A DNA stretch of 64,000 nucleotides from Buchananella sp. 14KM1171 (GCF_041380365.1 NZ_CP159981.1:124001-188000); one strand, 5' to 3'. Shown: positions 25,683-35,233, counted from the first letter of the stretch. The notes: a model not told the origin generated them from the sequence alone. Made by a program: numbers and translations.

Positions 25683-28495
25683 GCAACAACTCCCCTATTC
25701 AATGCCTGGTGCGCCTGGCGCGCCGCCAGCGCCAGCTGCGGCGTGGGCGCGGCGGTGGTGAGCTGGTCGGCCAGGTCCATGACCTGCTTGACCCAGCGCA
25801 CAAAGTCTCCCGGGCTGATCTCGCACTCCGCCAGCGCGTCGGACAGCCTAGCGCCGGCCGCCCAGGCCGTCACCGCAGCCGAGATGCCCGGTTCGGTGGT
25901 CTCCAGCGCCTCCAGGCCCGCGCGCTGCGCGCAGCGGGAGACGCGCCTTGCCACCTCCTCGGTCTGGTTCAGGGCGCGCTGCAGCGCCCCGCGCGGCGCT
26001 CCCCCGCCCACCGCGCCGCGCGGCTGGTAGACGCAGGCGGCCAGCACGCCGGCCAGTTGGGCGGGAGAAAGATCTTCCCAGATCCCCTCCCGCAGGCACT
26101 CGGAGACCAGCAGGTCCTTCTCGCAATAGATGCGCGCCAGCGAACGGCCCGCCACGCTCACCTTGCCGTCGGCCAGGTAGCCCAGCTCGGTGAGCACCAC
26201 GCAAACCTTGTCGAACTGCGCCACCAGACCGCCGGTGCGCCGGTCCACCTGCGCCAGCAGGCGGTCGCGGTCCTTGCGGGCGCGCAGCCAGCGCCGCGCC
26301 TGCCTGGCGTGCTCCTCCCGGTCCGCGCAGCCGTGGCACGGGTGGGCGCGCAGCTGGGCACGCAGCTCTGCGATCCGCTCCTCGGTGCCCTGCACGCGCC
26401 CGGCGGGACCGCTCACCCCGGCCGTCACCGGCGCCGCCGCGCCCTCGGTTGCGTCCTGGCCGCCACTGGGTGCGGCCGGCTGGCTCGCGGGCGCGGGCGG
26501 AGCGTCGTCCATCAACGCCCGCTCGCGGATGGCGGCCTTGCCCACCTCCCGCACCGCGCGGGCGGCATCGGCGCGCTCGGCCGGCCTGCGCAGCCCGCCC
26601 TTGGGCAGGCGGATGCGGCCCAGCTTTTCCACGCCCTGCGGGCACTCCACCATTCCCACCCGCTTGGTGCGGGCGTCCTCGCCGATCACGCTGAGCAGGG
26701 GGGTGGCGTCCTTGGTGGGCACGTGCTCCAGCACCACGGCCCAGGTGGTGCGCCGGCCCGCGCGCAGCGCGATCACGTCGCCCCGGCTGACGGCCCACAT
26801 GCTCCGCTCGGCTCGCTGCCTGGCGTTGTAGGACCGCTCCCTGGCGCCCTCCTTCTCCAGGGTGGCCAGCTCGTCGCGCCAAAGCGCGTACTGCCCAAAG
26901 TCGCCCAGGTGGCAGGCCATCTGCGGCGCGGCGGCGCTTATCGCCTCCTCGTGGGTGCGCACCTGACGCGCCACTCCCACCACGGAGCGGTCGGCCTGGA
27001 ACTGCCCAAACGACTGGCGCAGCACGCCCTGGGCGCGCTCCATCGAGAGCTGCGAGAGCAGGTTGACCGCCATGTTGAACGTGGGCTGGAAGGCGGACTT
27101 GAGCGGGTAGGTGCGCCGCGAGGCCAGCGTGGAGACCACCTCCGGGGTGGCCGCGCCGCCCGCCAGCACCACCGCGTGGCCCTCCACGTCGATGCCGCGT
27201 CGCCCGGCCCGGCCGGTCAGCTGCGTGTACTCGCCCGGGGAGAGCTGGACGTGCCCGGAGCCGTCCCACTTGCGCAGCGACTCGATAACCACCGTGCGGG
27301 CGGGCATGTTGATCCCCAGCGCCAGCGTCTCGGTAGCGAAAACCACCTTCACCAGGCCGGCGGTGAACAGGTGCTCCACCGTCTCCTTGAAAAGCGGCAG
27401 CAGGCCGGCGTGGTGGGAGGCGATCCCCTCTCGCAGCAGGTGGGCAAAGGCATCGAAGCCCACCGCCGAGAGGTCGCTGGGCGGCAGCGCGGCGGCCACC
27501 TGGTCCAGGTAGTCGTCGATCTGCTCGCGCTCGGCACGGGAGGTCAGGCGCATGCCCGCAGCCAGCACCTCGCGCGCCGCTTGGTCGCAGCCCGCCCGGG
27601 AGAACACGAACACGATCGCCGGCAGCAGGCCCTTTTCCTCCAGCGCCGCGATCATTTGCGGCCGGTTCAGGTGCGGCCCACGGGGACGACGTTCCCGCCC
27701 GCGCCCGCGCGCAGCCAGGCCGCCCCCGCTGGGGCGTTCCAGCCGGGCGGCGGCCTGCACCAGCTTCGAGTTCAGCACCGGGCGGCCACCCGCGTCCTGA
27801 CGCTCCTGCCCCTCCCCCCGGTAGGAGTAGAGGTCGAACAGGCGCGCGCCCACCATCATGTGCTGGAACAGCGGGACCGGGCGGACCTCAGAGACCACCA
27901 CCTGCGTGTCCCCGCGCATCTCTTGCAGCCAGGCGCCGAACTCCTCCGCGTTAGAGACGGTGGCGGACAGGGAGACCAGCTGGACGCGCAGCGGCAGGTG
28001 GATGATCACCTCCTCCCACACCGGGCCCCGGAAGCGGTCTGCCAGGTAGTGGACCTCGTCCATCACCACGAAGCCCAGGTTGTCTATCGCCCCGGACTGG
28101 GCGTAGAGCATGTTGCGCAGCACCTCGGTGGTCATCACCACCAGGTCCGCCTCCCCGTTGATGGAGGTGTCACCGGTCAGCAGGCCCACCCGGTCGGCGC
28201 CGTAGGTGGCCACCAGGTCGTTGTACTTCTGGTTGGACAGCGCCTTGATCGGGGTGGTGTAGAAGGCCCGCTTGCCCTGGGCCAGGGCCAGGTAGCAGGC
28301 GAACTCGCCCACGATCGTCTTGCCCGCCCCGGTCGGGGCCGCCACCAGCACGCCTCGCCCCGCCTCCGCTGCGGCGATGGCCTGGCGCTGAAAATCGTCC
28401 AGCTCGAAGTCCAAGAAGGCAGCAAACTTCCCCGCCTGGCTCTTTTCCCAGGCGGCGCGTTCCTTGGCTGCTGCGTATGCGTCGGCGTAAGACAT
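25664..28495 (-). CDS. helY: Ski2/Mtr4-like DEAD/DEAH helicase (HelY type)
   Basis: 943 aa. Motif I is AAPTGAGKTIVGEFA, motif II is DEVHYLAD, motif III is LSATVSNAEEF, and motif VI is QLTGRAGRRGID. A DSHCT-like helical C-terminus follows an Ala/Pro-rich insert near residues 655-700. HelY-type helicases are found beside the Paf genes in actinobacteria; RNA processing or DNA repair has been suggested. The ATG overlaps the pafBC stop (ATGA). The intervening tatA/tatC genes of mycobacteria are absent. Confidence 0.9.
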   Translation of the reverse strand: MSYADAYAAAKERAAWEKSQAGKFAAFLDFELDDFQRQAIAAAEAGRGVLVAAPTGAGKTIVGEFACYLALAQGKRAFYTTPIKALSNQKYNDLVATYGADRVGLLTGDTSINGEADLVVMTTEVLRNMLYAQSGAIDNLGFVVMDEVHYLADRFRGPVWEEVIIHLPLRVQLVSLSATVSNAEEFGAWLQEMRGDTQVVVSEVRPVPLFQHMMVGARLFDLYSYRGEGQERQDAGGRPVLNSKLVQAAARLERPSGGGLAARGRGRERRPRGPHLNRPQMIAALEEKGLLPAIVFVFSRAGCDQAAREVLAAGMRLTSRAEREQIDDYLDQVAAALPPSDLSAVGFDAFAHLLREGIASHHAGLLPLFKETVEHLFTAGLVKVVFATETLALGINMPARTVVIESLRKWDGSGHVQLSPGEYTQLTGRAGRRGIDVEGHAVVLAGGAATPEVVSTLASRRTYPLKSAFQPTFNMAVNLLSQLSMERAQGVLRQSFGQFQADRSVVGVARQVRTHEEAISAAAPQMACHLGDFGQYALWRDELATLEKEGARERSYNARQRAERSMWAVSRGDVIALRAGRRTTWAVVLEHVPTKDATPLLSVIGEDARTKRVGMVECPQGVEKLGRIRLPKGGLRRPAERADAARAVREVGKAAIRERALMDDAPPAPASQPAAPSGGQDATEGAAAPVTAGVSGPAGRVQGTEERIAELRAQLRAHPCHGCADREEHARQARRWLRARKDRDRLLAQVDRRTGGLVAQFDKVCVVLTELGYLADGKVSVAGRSLARIYCEKDLLVSECLREGIWEDLSPAQLAGVLAACVYQPRGAVGGGAPRGALQRALNQTEEVARRVSRCAQRAGLEALETTEPGISAAVTAWAAGARLSDALAECEISPGDFVRWVKQVMDLADQLTTAAPTPQLALAARQAHQALNRGVVAWSGQI

Positions 28496-30633
28496 CAGCG
28501 CTCATCGTAGGCGCGCGCCGCGCCCGCCGCGCGCTGGCGCACCCGCTCCAGCAGCTCCGCCCCGGCCTCGCTGTGCGCGCCCCAGGCTGCGATGTGCCCG
28601 CCCCAGCCCAGCAGTTGGCGCTCTAGCCACCTGGCGTTGAAGGCCCGCAGCTCCACCCACGCCTCGCCCATGCCGGCGCCGGCCGCCGCCGCGCACGGCG
28701 AGGCGATCGGCTGCTCGCCGATCCACCAGCCGGAGGGCGCCGGCAGCACGCTCACCGCGATCTCCCCGGGCGGTGTGGTGGCAGCGTCGTCCCCCTGCCC
28801 AGCGGTCGCCAGTGGGGCGGGCGCCTGCTGTCCCACCGAGACGGCGCCCATGCGGTCCAGGCGGAAGGTGCGCTCCGCGCCGGCGTCGTGGCACCAGGCC
28901 TGCAACAGGTGGTGCTCGCCGTCGGCCGTCAACTCCAGCGGGGTGACGCTGCGCTGCGAGGTGCGTTCCAGGGCGTCGGTGTAGTCAAAGGCCAGCACGC
29001 GGCCCTCCTGCAGGGCCAGTCGCACAGCCGTAAGGGTCTGGTGCGGCGAGCGCTCCCCCACGATCAGCGGGGCGGCCGCCGCCTCCCCCGCGCCACCGCC
29101 CGGCAGCTGGCCCTGAACCGCCGCCAGGGTCTGGGCCACCAGCGGATCGTCGCCGCTGACCGCCAGCAGCACCCGCAGCGCGGCCGCCAGACTCGTGGCC
29201 TCCAGGGCGGACAGGCGCAGCGGCTTGGCCATGCCCTGCCCGTCCAGCAGGCTGAGGGTGGCCTGCCCGCCCTCGTCGTCGAGCGCCACGTCTATCAGGT
29301 CGTCCGGGTAGTAGCCCGGGCGGCCCGAGACAAAGAGGGTGGACACGTCCCGCTCGATCTCCGCCTCCCCGGCGCCAAAGCGCGCGGCCAGCTCGGAGAC
29401 CCTGGTGGGGCCGTTGGACTCCAGGTAGGTCAGCAGTGCCAGCATCCGCGTCAGCCGCGTGACCGCAGGCGTGCGGCCCTTGCGCTTGGCCTTCGGGGCG
29501 GGCGGCGCGGGCAACTGCTGCACCTCCAAGCCGGCCAGGTGGGCGTGGCTGGCCGCGACGGTGCGCGCCAGCTGCGGCGGGCAGACCACCAGGGCGTCGC
29601 TGCCGAGCGCGCACAGGTCCTCCACCGCCCGCGCGGAGTTGCCCAGCTCCAGGCGCAGGCGCTCGCGGCCCGCCGGGGCGGTGGTGGTCGGGGTCGTGGT
29701 CGCGGGTGCGGTGGCCGGCGCGGCGGTGGGGGCGGGCTCGGCGTCCGGCACGGCAGTGAGCGCGGCGTCCGGCGCGGCGGTGGGGGCGGGCTGGGCAAGG
29801 GCCGCCTGCTCCACGCGCAGGCAGAGCGCGCTGCGGCGCAGGTGCTTGCCCGCGCCCGCGGCCAGCTCCACCACGGCCTCCAGGCGCTCCTCGCCGAACA
29901 GGCTCGCCCCGGCTCGACCCGACTCGCTCTGGTCAGGCCCGGGCCCCTCCAGCGGGCCGGCGACCAGCTTCGGGGCGCCCACTATGCGCGAGAGCCGGAA
30001 GTTGCGGGCCGCCTTGCGGTCGCGGTCGTAGCCGCGCAGGTACCAGGCGCCGCTGACCTGCCAGGTGGCCCACGGCTCCACCTCCCGCCTCGACACCGGA
30101 CCGCTCAGGTCCGTGCCCTTGCGGTAGGAAAAGCTCAGCGCCGCGCCGGCGTCCACCGCCGCGAAGATCTGCACCAGGTAGGGGTGGGCGCTGCCGCTGG
30201 CGCGCACGGTCCACGGCGCCTCGCTCTGACCGGACAGGGCGCGCAGCTTGGTCAGGGCGCGCGCGGCCGGGCCGGCCAGGTCCGTGGCCTGCCACATGCC
30301 CGCCGCCACGGCCAGCACGCCGTGCTGGGCCGGGGTGAGCGGCGGCAGGTCCAGCACGTAGCTGTCCGGGTCCACCCAGTAGCGCACGTCGTCCCCGTGG
30401 GTAGCGTCCTGGCTTACGCGCAGCGGCACGCCAATGTCCTTCAGCGCCTGCTTGTCCCGCTCGAACATCATGTTCTGCGCGGTGGCCTCCGCGCCCGCCA
30501 GCATCGACTCGTAGCCGTTGACCTGCTGGTAGATCTGGGCGCGCGAGAGCGGGCGACGGGCGTGGAACAGGGCGATGAGCAGATCCATGACGCGCTCGGA
30601 GGCGCGATCAGCGCTGGGCGGGAACTCGGTCAC
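28495..30633 (-). CDS. pafBC: PafB-PafC fusion, WYL-domain DNA-damage transcription regulator
   Basis: 712 aa, about twice the length of a single Paf protein. The first half starts with a helix-turn-helix (RASERVMDLLIALFHARRPLSRAQIYQQVNGY) and a WYL domain (ALSFSYRKG; AWYLRGYDRDRKAARNFRLSRI). A low-complexity Ala/Pro/Thr linker follows at about 270-305. The second half repeats the plan (TRMLALLTYLESNGPTRVSELAARFG; AFDYTDALER; HLLQAWCHDAGAERTFRLDRM). PafBC is the main LexA-independent activator of the DNA damage response in mycobacteria. No pup, dop or pafA gene is in the window. It is the first gene of the pafBC-helY-lnt-ppm run. Confidence 0.92.
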   Translation of the reverse strand: MTEFPPSADRASERVMDLLIALFHARRPLSRAQIYQQVNGYESMLAGAEATAQNMMFERDKQALKDIGVPLRVSQDATHGDDVRYWVDPDSYVLDLPPLTPAQHGVLAVAAGMWQATDLAGPAARALTKLRALSGQSEAPWTVRASGSAHPYLVQIFAAVDAGAALSFSYRKGTDLSGPVSRREVEPWATWQVSGAWYLRGYDRDRKAARNFRLSRIVGAPKLVAGPLEGPGPDQSESGRAGASLFGEERLEAVVELAAGAGKHLRRSALCLRVEQAALAQPAPTAAPDAALTAVPDAEPAPTAAPATAPATTTPTTTAPAGRERLRLELGNSARAVEDLCALGSDALVVCPPQLARTVAASHAHLAGLEVQQLPAPPAPKAKRKGRTPAVTRLTRMLALLTYLESNGPTRVSELAARFGAGEAEIERDVSTLFVSGRPGYYPDDLIDVALDDEGGQATLSLLDGQGMAKPLRLSALEATSLAAALRVLLAVSGDDPLVAQTLAAVQGQLPGGGAGEAAAAPLIVGERSPHQTLTAVRLALQEGRVLAFDYTDALERTSQRSVTPLELTADGEHHLLQAWCHDAGAERTFRLDRMGAVSVGQQAPAPLATAGQGDDAATTPPGEIAVSVLPAPSGWWIGEQPIASPCAAAAGAGMGEAWVELRAFNARWLERQLLGWGGHIAAWGAHSEAGAELLERVRQRAAGAARAYDER

Positions 30634-30748
30634 GGCCCAAGTATCCCCAAAACCACCCGCCGGGCCGCGCGCACCGCGCCGGGCGCGCGGCCCGCTGCCC
30701 GCCCAGAGCTGGCCTGCTCCGGCCAGGCGGGGGCTGCGCAGAGGAAGC

Positions 30749-30777
30749 GGGGCCGGCCGGTTTAACCGGCCGGCCCC
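30749..30777 (-). terminator. Terminator of hisG
   Basis: GGGGCCGGCCGGTT, one T, then the exact complement: a 29-bp perfect palindrome 24 bp past the hisG stop. Confidence 0.7.
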
Positions 30778-30800
30778 ACGGCCCGGGTTGGCGGCTGCCG

Positions 30801-31649
30801 CTAGAGGCGGCAGGCCACGATGTCGGTGACGATGATCCCGCGCGCACCCAGGTCTGCCAGGTTGTCCATGGCGTCGTTGAGCTCCTTACGGCGCACCATG
30901 GAGCGCACGGCCTTCCACGCCGGGTCGTGCAGCCCGGAGATGGTCGGGGACTCCAGGCCCGGGGTGATCGCCACGGCCTCATCCAGGTGGGTGGCCGGGA
31001 TGTCGTAGTCCACCAGCACGTACTCGCGCGCCACCAGGACGCCCTGGATGCGGCGGTCCAGCTTGTACAGGCCCGGGTCGTTGACGTGGTCGGGGCGCGT
31101 GATCAGCACGGCCTCGCTGCGCATGACGCTGGGGCCAAACACCTCCAGGCCAGCGGCCTTCAACGTGGAGCCGGTCTCCACCACGTCGGCCACCAGGTCG
31201 GCAACGCCCAGGGCCACGGAGGACTCCACGGCGCCGTCCAGGTGCACCACCTTGGCGTCCAGGCCCTGGGAGGCCAGGAACTCGCGCAGCAGGACGTCGT
31301 AGGAGGTGGCGATGCGCTTGCCCTCCAGCTGGGAGATGTCCGTGTACTGGCCGGCCGGGCCGGCGAAGCGGAACTGGGAGGCCCCAAAGCCCAGGGCGCG
31401 GTGCTCGATGGCGGCGCAGTCCGGGGTGTCGGCCAGCAGGTCACGGCCGGTGATGCCCACGTGGATGGAACCCTCCCCCACGTAGACCGCGATGTCGCGC
31501 GGGCGCAGGAAGAACAGCTCGACCTCGTTGGCGTGGTCCAGCAGCACCAGCTCGCGGCCGGAACGGCGGGTCTTGTAGCCGGCCTCCTTCAGGAGCTGGA
31601 CGGCGGCCTCAGAAAGCGCGCCCTTGTTGGGTACGGCGATACGCAGCAT
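30801..31649 (-). CDS. hisG: ATP phosphoribosyltransferase HisG (long form)
   Basis: 282 aa, with MLRIAVPNKGALSEAA at the N-terminus, DIAVYVGEGSIHVGITGRDLL, and the PRPP loop region ADVVETGSTLKAAGLE. The C-terminal about 75 residues are the regulatory HisG_C domain (ATPGLESPTISGL...; MDNLADLGARGIIVTDI) that binds histidine. It catalyses the first committed step of histidine synthesis and needs no HisZ. It sits 3 bp after hisE; the other his genes are not in the window. Confidence 0.96.
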   Translation of the reverse strand: MLRIAVPNKGALSEAAVQLLKEAGYKTRRSGRELVLLDHANEVELFFLRPRDIAVYVGEGSIHVGITGRDLLADTPDCAAIEHRALGFGASQFRFAGPAGQYTDISQLEGKRIATSYDVLLREFLASQGLDAKVVHLDGAVESSVALGVADLVADVVETGSTLKAAGLEVFGPSVMRSEAVLITRPDHVNDPGLYKLDRRIQGVLVAREYVLVDYDIPATHLDEAVAITPGLESPTISGLHDPAWKAVRSMVRRKELNDAMDNLADLGARGIIVTDIVACRL

Positions 31650-31652
31650 TGT

Positions 31653-31913
31653 TTAGAACTTCCGGTAGACGTCTTCGAGAGTGAGGCCCTTAGCGATCAT
31701 CATGACCTGGGCGTGGTAGAAGAGCTGGGAGATCTCCAGGGCGGCGTCCTCCTGCGACTCGTACTCGCAGGCCATCCACACCTCTGCGGCCTCTTCCACG
31801 ATCTTCTTGCCGATGAAATGGATGCCCTTGGCATGCTCCTCGACCGTGCGGGAGCCCGGGGTGCCGGCGGCGACCTTGGCGGAGAGATCGGCAAAGAGTT
31901 CTTCAAACGTCAT
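31653..31913 (-). CDS. hisE: Phosphoribosyl-ATP pyrophosphatase HisE
   Basis: 86 aa, the full single-domain length, with the MazG-like helical core ([41 protein letters not shown]). It catalyses the second step of histidine synthesis. The hisE-hisG pair is conserved in actinobacteria, commonly close to the riboflavin and rpe genes, which matters here because the riboflavin biosynthesis genes are missing between rpe and hisE. Confidence 0.95.
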   Translation of the reverse strand: MTFEELFADLSAKVAAGTPGSRTVEEHAKGIHFIGKKIVEEAAEVWMACEYESQEDAALEISQLFYHAQVMMIAKGLTLEDVYRKF

Positions 31914-32125
31914 GCCGCCACCTTAGTGCGCGCCCGCCCCACCACACCAATGTGATCCCGTCCGTCTCACCACCCGCACAGCAGCGGGGCCCAGCAGCGG
32001 GGCCCAGCGCGGCGGCGTGGCCCAGCGGCGGCGTGTCCCGCCGGCTACCTGCCCCATCCCGCACCCGGCAGCCCGGCCCAGCGGCGGCGCGGCCCCGAAA
32101 CGCGACCGCGCCGCTCGTCTGCCCG

Positions 32126-32803
32126 CTATTCGATCTCCTTGGCGATGCAGGTGCCGTCCTTCTTGACGATGAAGAGGTGCTTTTCGCGCGAGAGCTCCAC
32201 CAGGTAGACGTCCTCCAGGGCCAGGTTCTCCGCCTCCAGCTGGGCGATCATCCACTCCTCGTCGCGTTCGACGGCCTTCAGGTGGCGCTCCAGCAGCTCC
32301 CCGTTGCGCACCAGGAGGCTGTTGATCACGCCGTCTCCCTTCTTGATCACGGTGAGGGAGCCGTCCGGCTCGATCTGGGCGAAGGCGATGTCCTCGAGCG
32401 AGTAGATGCCGCGCGAACGCAGCTGGGAGATGAAGGTGATGACATCGAACTTGCTGGACTTGCCCTCCTCCGGGTCGATCTGGAAGACGCCGTTGACGAT
32501 GATCGGCAGCGGGTCTGAGGTGACCGCCTGGCGCACCACCAGGAAGCGCATGGTGACGAAGTTGAGCAGGGAGATCATGCCCAGGGCGATCACCAGCACC
32601 AGCACGAAGCGCCTAAAGGGGATGTCTCCGTTGTAGATGACGCCGCTGATGATGCCGCCCAGCACGAAGTTGCCGATGTAGTCGATCGGGGTGAGGTTGG
32701 AGGACTGCAGCTTGTTGGTCAGCTTCAGGTAGGCGGCGATGATCAAGAATCCCGCCCCGAACTTCAGGAGGGAGAACAGGTAGAACGAGAGGTCGATCGG
32801 CAT
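32126..32803 (-). CDS. DUF421 / YetF-like membrane protein
   Basis: 225 aa with three N-terminal membrane helices (LLKFGAGFLIIAAYLKLT; IGNFVLGGIISGVIYNG; VLVLVIALGMISLLNFVTM). A cytoplasmic domain follows with the family signature PLPIIVNGVFQ, LRSRGIYSLEDIAFAQIEPDG, a second repeat after LLVRNGELLE, and VYLVELSREKHLFIVKKDG. Family members are of unknown function; spore- and stress-related roles are known for some Bacillus YetF proteins. It is transcribed alone. Confidence 0.85.
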   Translation of the reverse strand: MPIDLSFYLFSLLKFGAGFLIIAAYLKLTNKLQSSNLTPIDYIGNFVLGGIISGVIYNGDIPFRRFVLVLVIALGMISLLNFVTMRFLVVRQAVTSDPLPIIVNGVFQIDPEEGKSSKFDVITFISQLRSRGIYSLEDIAFAQIEPDGSLTVIKKGDGVINSLLVRNGELLERHLKAVERDEEWMIAQLEAENLALEDVYLVELSREKHLFIVKKDGTCIAKEIE

Positions 32804-32843
32804 TCGAGGAGGGCCTTATCGCTAGTTGGAGTGGGAGCGGGCA

Positions 32844-32877
32844 GCGCCCGCCGGGAGCGTGAGCGGCCGGCGGGCGC
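32844..32877 (-). terminator. Terminator hairpin after the yccF-like gene
   Basis: GCGCCCGCCGG and CCGGCGGGCGC form an 11-bp perfect stem 16 bp past the stop. Confidence 0.7.
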
Positions 32878-32893
32878 ATGGGTCTTTTAGGGT

Positions 32894-33283
32894 TCAGTAG
32901 CGAATCTGCTGGGCGCGGCCCACCACCTGCTTGCCGAAGGGGAAGCAGGTGATTGGGATGAGCTTGATGTTGGCGATCGCCAGCGGGATTCCGATGATGG
33001 TGATGGCCTGGGCCGCGGCGGTGAGCACGTGGCTGACGGCCAACGGCAGCCCGAACAGGATGAACCAGACCACGTTCATCAACGTGGAGCCGACGCCCGC
33101 ACCGGGCTTGCGCACCACGTCTCGCCCGAAGGGCCACAGCACGTAGCCGGCGATGCGGAAGCAGGCCACGCCGGCCGGCGCGGTGATGATCAGGATGCAG
33201 GCGAGCACGCCCACCACGATGTAGCTCAGGAACAGCCAAAAGCCACCGAGCACCAGCCAGATGATGTTGAGCAGGGTACGCAC
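32894..33283 (-). CDS. YccF domain membrane protein
   Basis: 129 aa from a GTG with GAAGGGAGAACC in front; longer in-frame extension upstream runs through a terminator. It contains two YccF repeats, each a hydrophobic helix pair followed by a motif: LLNIIWLVLGGFWLFLSYIVVG with FRIAGYVLWPFGR, then LMNVVWFILFGLPLAVSHVL with CFPFGKQVV. The family is small and uncharacterised. Between the two repeats lies the conserved IITAPAGVACF loop. Confidence 0.85.
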   Translation of the reverse strand: MRTLLNIIWLVLGGFWLFLSYIVVGVLACILIITAPAGVACFRIAGYVLWPFGRDVVRKPGAGVGSTLMNVVWFILFGLPLAVSHVLTAAAQAITIIGIPLAIANIKLIPITCFPFGKQVVGRAQQIRY

Positions 33284-33360
33284 CGGTTCTCCCTTCTGTC
33301 GCGGCGCGGCGCGGCCGCGAGCAACGGCCGCCTTCTTGGCAACAATTGTCCCAATGACTT

Positions 33361-33405
33361 GCCCCTGTGGCATCCCGAGCGCTCGGCTCGGGGTGCCACA
33401 GGGGC
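33361..33405. terminator. Terminator of the RibXY-like operon
   Basis: A 20-bp stem (33361-33380 with 33386-33405, one G-T mismatch) and a 5-base loop, 21 bp past the stop of the binding-protein gene. Confidence 0.82.
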
Positions 33406-33425
33406 AGGGGTGTTATGGGGCAGGG

Positions 33426-34475
33426 CTAGTCGGCCAGGAGGGACCCGGCCGTGACCTCCCCCTTGAGTACGCCGGCGGACTCCAGCGCCTCCAGCATGGC
33501 CGCCACGCTGGTGACGGTGATGTACTCCGAGCCGCGTACACCGCCCAGGCCGTCGTCCTTGGCCGGGTCGAATCCGGTCCACAGCGGCACGGTGGCGCTC
33601 AGGGTGGCCAAGGCACCGGCCTCGGCCTCATCGTTCAGGTCCGGCACGAACTCCTTGGCCACGGCCAGGGCTTCTTCTCCTCCGGCCTCGAGGCTGGCGA
33701 CGGTGGCGTCAATACCGTCCTGCAGCGCCAGGGCGGCGGCGCGGATGCCCTCCGGGTTCTTCTCCAGCGCGGCGCGCGAGGTGACGATCGCGGCGCCCAG
33801 CAGGTCGGTGTGCCCGATCGGCACCACGCGCACCTGCACGCCCTGCGCGGCGGCCTGCACCGGCTCGTTGTTGACGAATCCGATCACCGCGTCCACGTGC
33901 CCGGCGGCCAGGGCGGCCACCTGCGTGTAGCCGATCGACTGCACATCAACCTCGCTGCGGGTCAGGCCGGCCTGCGCCAGCGCCCCCTCCAGGGCGTAGA
34001 GGTTCTCCCCGTACTCGCCCGGGATGCCCACGCTGTGCCCCTTCAGGTCCGCCACGCTCTGGATGGGCGAGTCCGCCGGCACGATCAGCACCGCCGGGTA
34101 GGCACGGTAGTAGGGGGCAAGGAGTACGACGTCCTGCCCGGCCGCCGCCGCCACTGCGGCCTCCGTCGCGCCGGCCACCACGAGCTGCTCCTCCCCCGCC
34201 GCCAGGGCACCGAACAGGTCCTCCTGGGCGCCGTGGTGGCGCAAGCTGGCCTCCACGCCGTGCTCCCGGAAGAAGTCCTTGCTTTCGGCGTAGTAGGCAG
34301 GGGTGAACTGGACGTTGGGCACGTAGGTGAGCCCCACGGTCACGGCGGCGCCCTGGCCGCCAGCGCCATCGGGCTTAGCGCTGGGGGCGGCCGGCGGAGC
34401 GTCGGCGGAACAGGCCCCGGTAAAGAGGGCGGCTACCAGTGCGGAGGCGACCAGCGCGATCTTGCGTCGCATCAT
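33426..34475 (-). CDS. ribY: ABC-type riboflavin(-precursor) importer, substrate-binding lipoprotein RibY-like
   Basis: 349 aa from the ATG overlapping the permease stop, behind AAGGAGCAA. It has a lipoprotein signal with lipobox LFTGAC and Cys at about residue 22, then an NMT1/THI5-like periplasmic-binding fold (GLTYVPNVQFTPAYYAESKDFF; GHSVGIPGEYGENLYALEGAL; GHVDAVIGFVNNEPVQ). These proteins usually bind thiamine precursors (ThiY), taurine or riboflavin (RibY). An FMN riboswitch ahead of the operon points to flavin. No ATPase gene is present, so a shared ATPase must be recruited. The ligand assignment is inferred from regulation. Confidence 0.8.
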   Translation of the reverse strand: MMRRKIALVASALVAALFTGACSADAPPAAPSAKPDGAGGQGAAVTVGLTYVPNVQFTPAYYAESKDFFREHGVEASLRHHGAQEDLFGALAAGEEQLVVAGATEAAVAAAAGQDVVLLAPYYRAYPAVLIVPADSPIQSVADLKGHSVGIPGEYGENLYALEGALAQAGLTRSEVDVQSIGYTQVAALAAGHVDAVIGFVNNEPVQAAAQGVQVRVVPIGHTDLLGAAIVTSRAALEKNPEGIRAAALALQDGIDATVASLEAGGEEALAVAKEFVPDLNDEAEAGALATLSATVPLWTGFDPAKDDGLGGVRGSEYITVTSVAAMLEALESAGVLKGEVTAGSLLAD

Positions 34476-35233
34476 TTGCTCCTTAGTGCGGCGATGGTGG
34501 GTGAAAGGTGCTCCAGGATTTGGAGCGCCACGTAGAAGAGGCTGGCCATCACGGCCAGGACCAGGATGGTGGCGAACATGCCTGCGGTGTTGGCGGCCTG
34601 GCGCTGGGCGGTCAGCAGCATGCCCATGCCCTTGCCGCCCAGCACGAACTCGCCCACCACAGCGCCGGTGATCGACAGCGGGAAACCTGCGCGCAGGCCG
34701 GACATGAAGCCGGGCAGGGCCAGCGGGGCCTGGATGTGGATCAGCAACTGGGCGGGCGTGGTGCCGTCCAGGCGGGCGGCGTCCAGCAGGTCGGGGTCGA
34801 TGCCGCGCAGCGCGTTCAGGGTGGCAACGAAGATCGGGAAGAACACGATCAGGGCGCACAGCACCACGGTCGGGGTCAGCCCGTATCCCAGCCACACCGC
34901 CAGCAGCGGCGCCAGGGCGATGGCGGGAACGGCCTGGGAGGCGGCCAGGTAGGGCGAGAGGGCGGCGTCCGCCCAGCGCCACCGCCAGATCACGTAGGCC
35001 AGCGGTGCGGCCACCACCACGGCCGCCGCGCACCCGATCAGGGCGGCGCGCAGGGTCTCCCAGGCGGCCGGCGCGATGGTGCCGGTGAACGAAGCCAAGA
35101 GGTGGGTTAGCACGCGCGCCGGGGAGGGAAGCAGGAACGGCGCCACCGCCCCACTACCGGAGGCCCACGCCCAGGCGGCAAGCAGCAGCGCACCCACCGC
35201 GATGGGGGCCAGTAGCCTCGTTAGCCGGTTCAT
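34472..35233 (-). CDS. ribX: ABC-type riboflavin(-precursor) importer, permease RibX-like
   Basis: 253 aa with six membrane helices and the EAA loop of binding-protein-dependent permeases (DAARLDGTTPAQLLIHIQAPLALPGFMSGLRAG). It belongs to the SsuC/TauC/ThiX group. It is the first gene behind the FMN riboswitch; the binding-protein gene follows with a 4-bp overlap. Control by FMN distinguishes it from thiamine or sulfonate systems. It occupies the place between rpe and hisE where many actinobacteria keep ribD-ribE-ribAB-ribH. Confidence 0.82.
   Translation of the reverse strand: MNRLTRLLAPIAVGALLLAAWAWASGSGAVAPFLLPSPARVLTHLLASFTGTIAPAAWETLRAALIGCAAAVVVAAPLAYVIWRWRWADAALSPYLAASQAVPAIALAPLLAVWLGYGLTPTVVLCALIVFFPIFVATLNALRGIDPDLLDAARLDGTTPAQLLIHIQAPLALPGFMSGLRAGFPLSITGAVVGEFVLGGKGMGMLLTAQRQAANTAGMFATILVLAVMASLFYVALQILEHLSPTIAALRSK

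Noticed and set aside
25670-28510. 946-codon frame antisense to helY.
   Set aside because: Codon-bias shadow of a confidently identified helicase.
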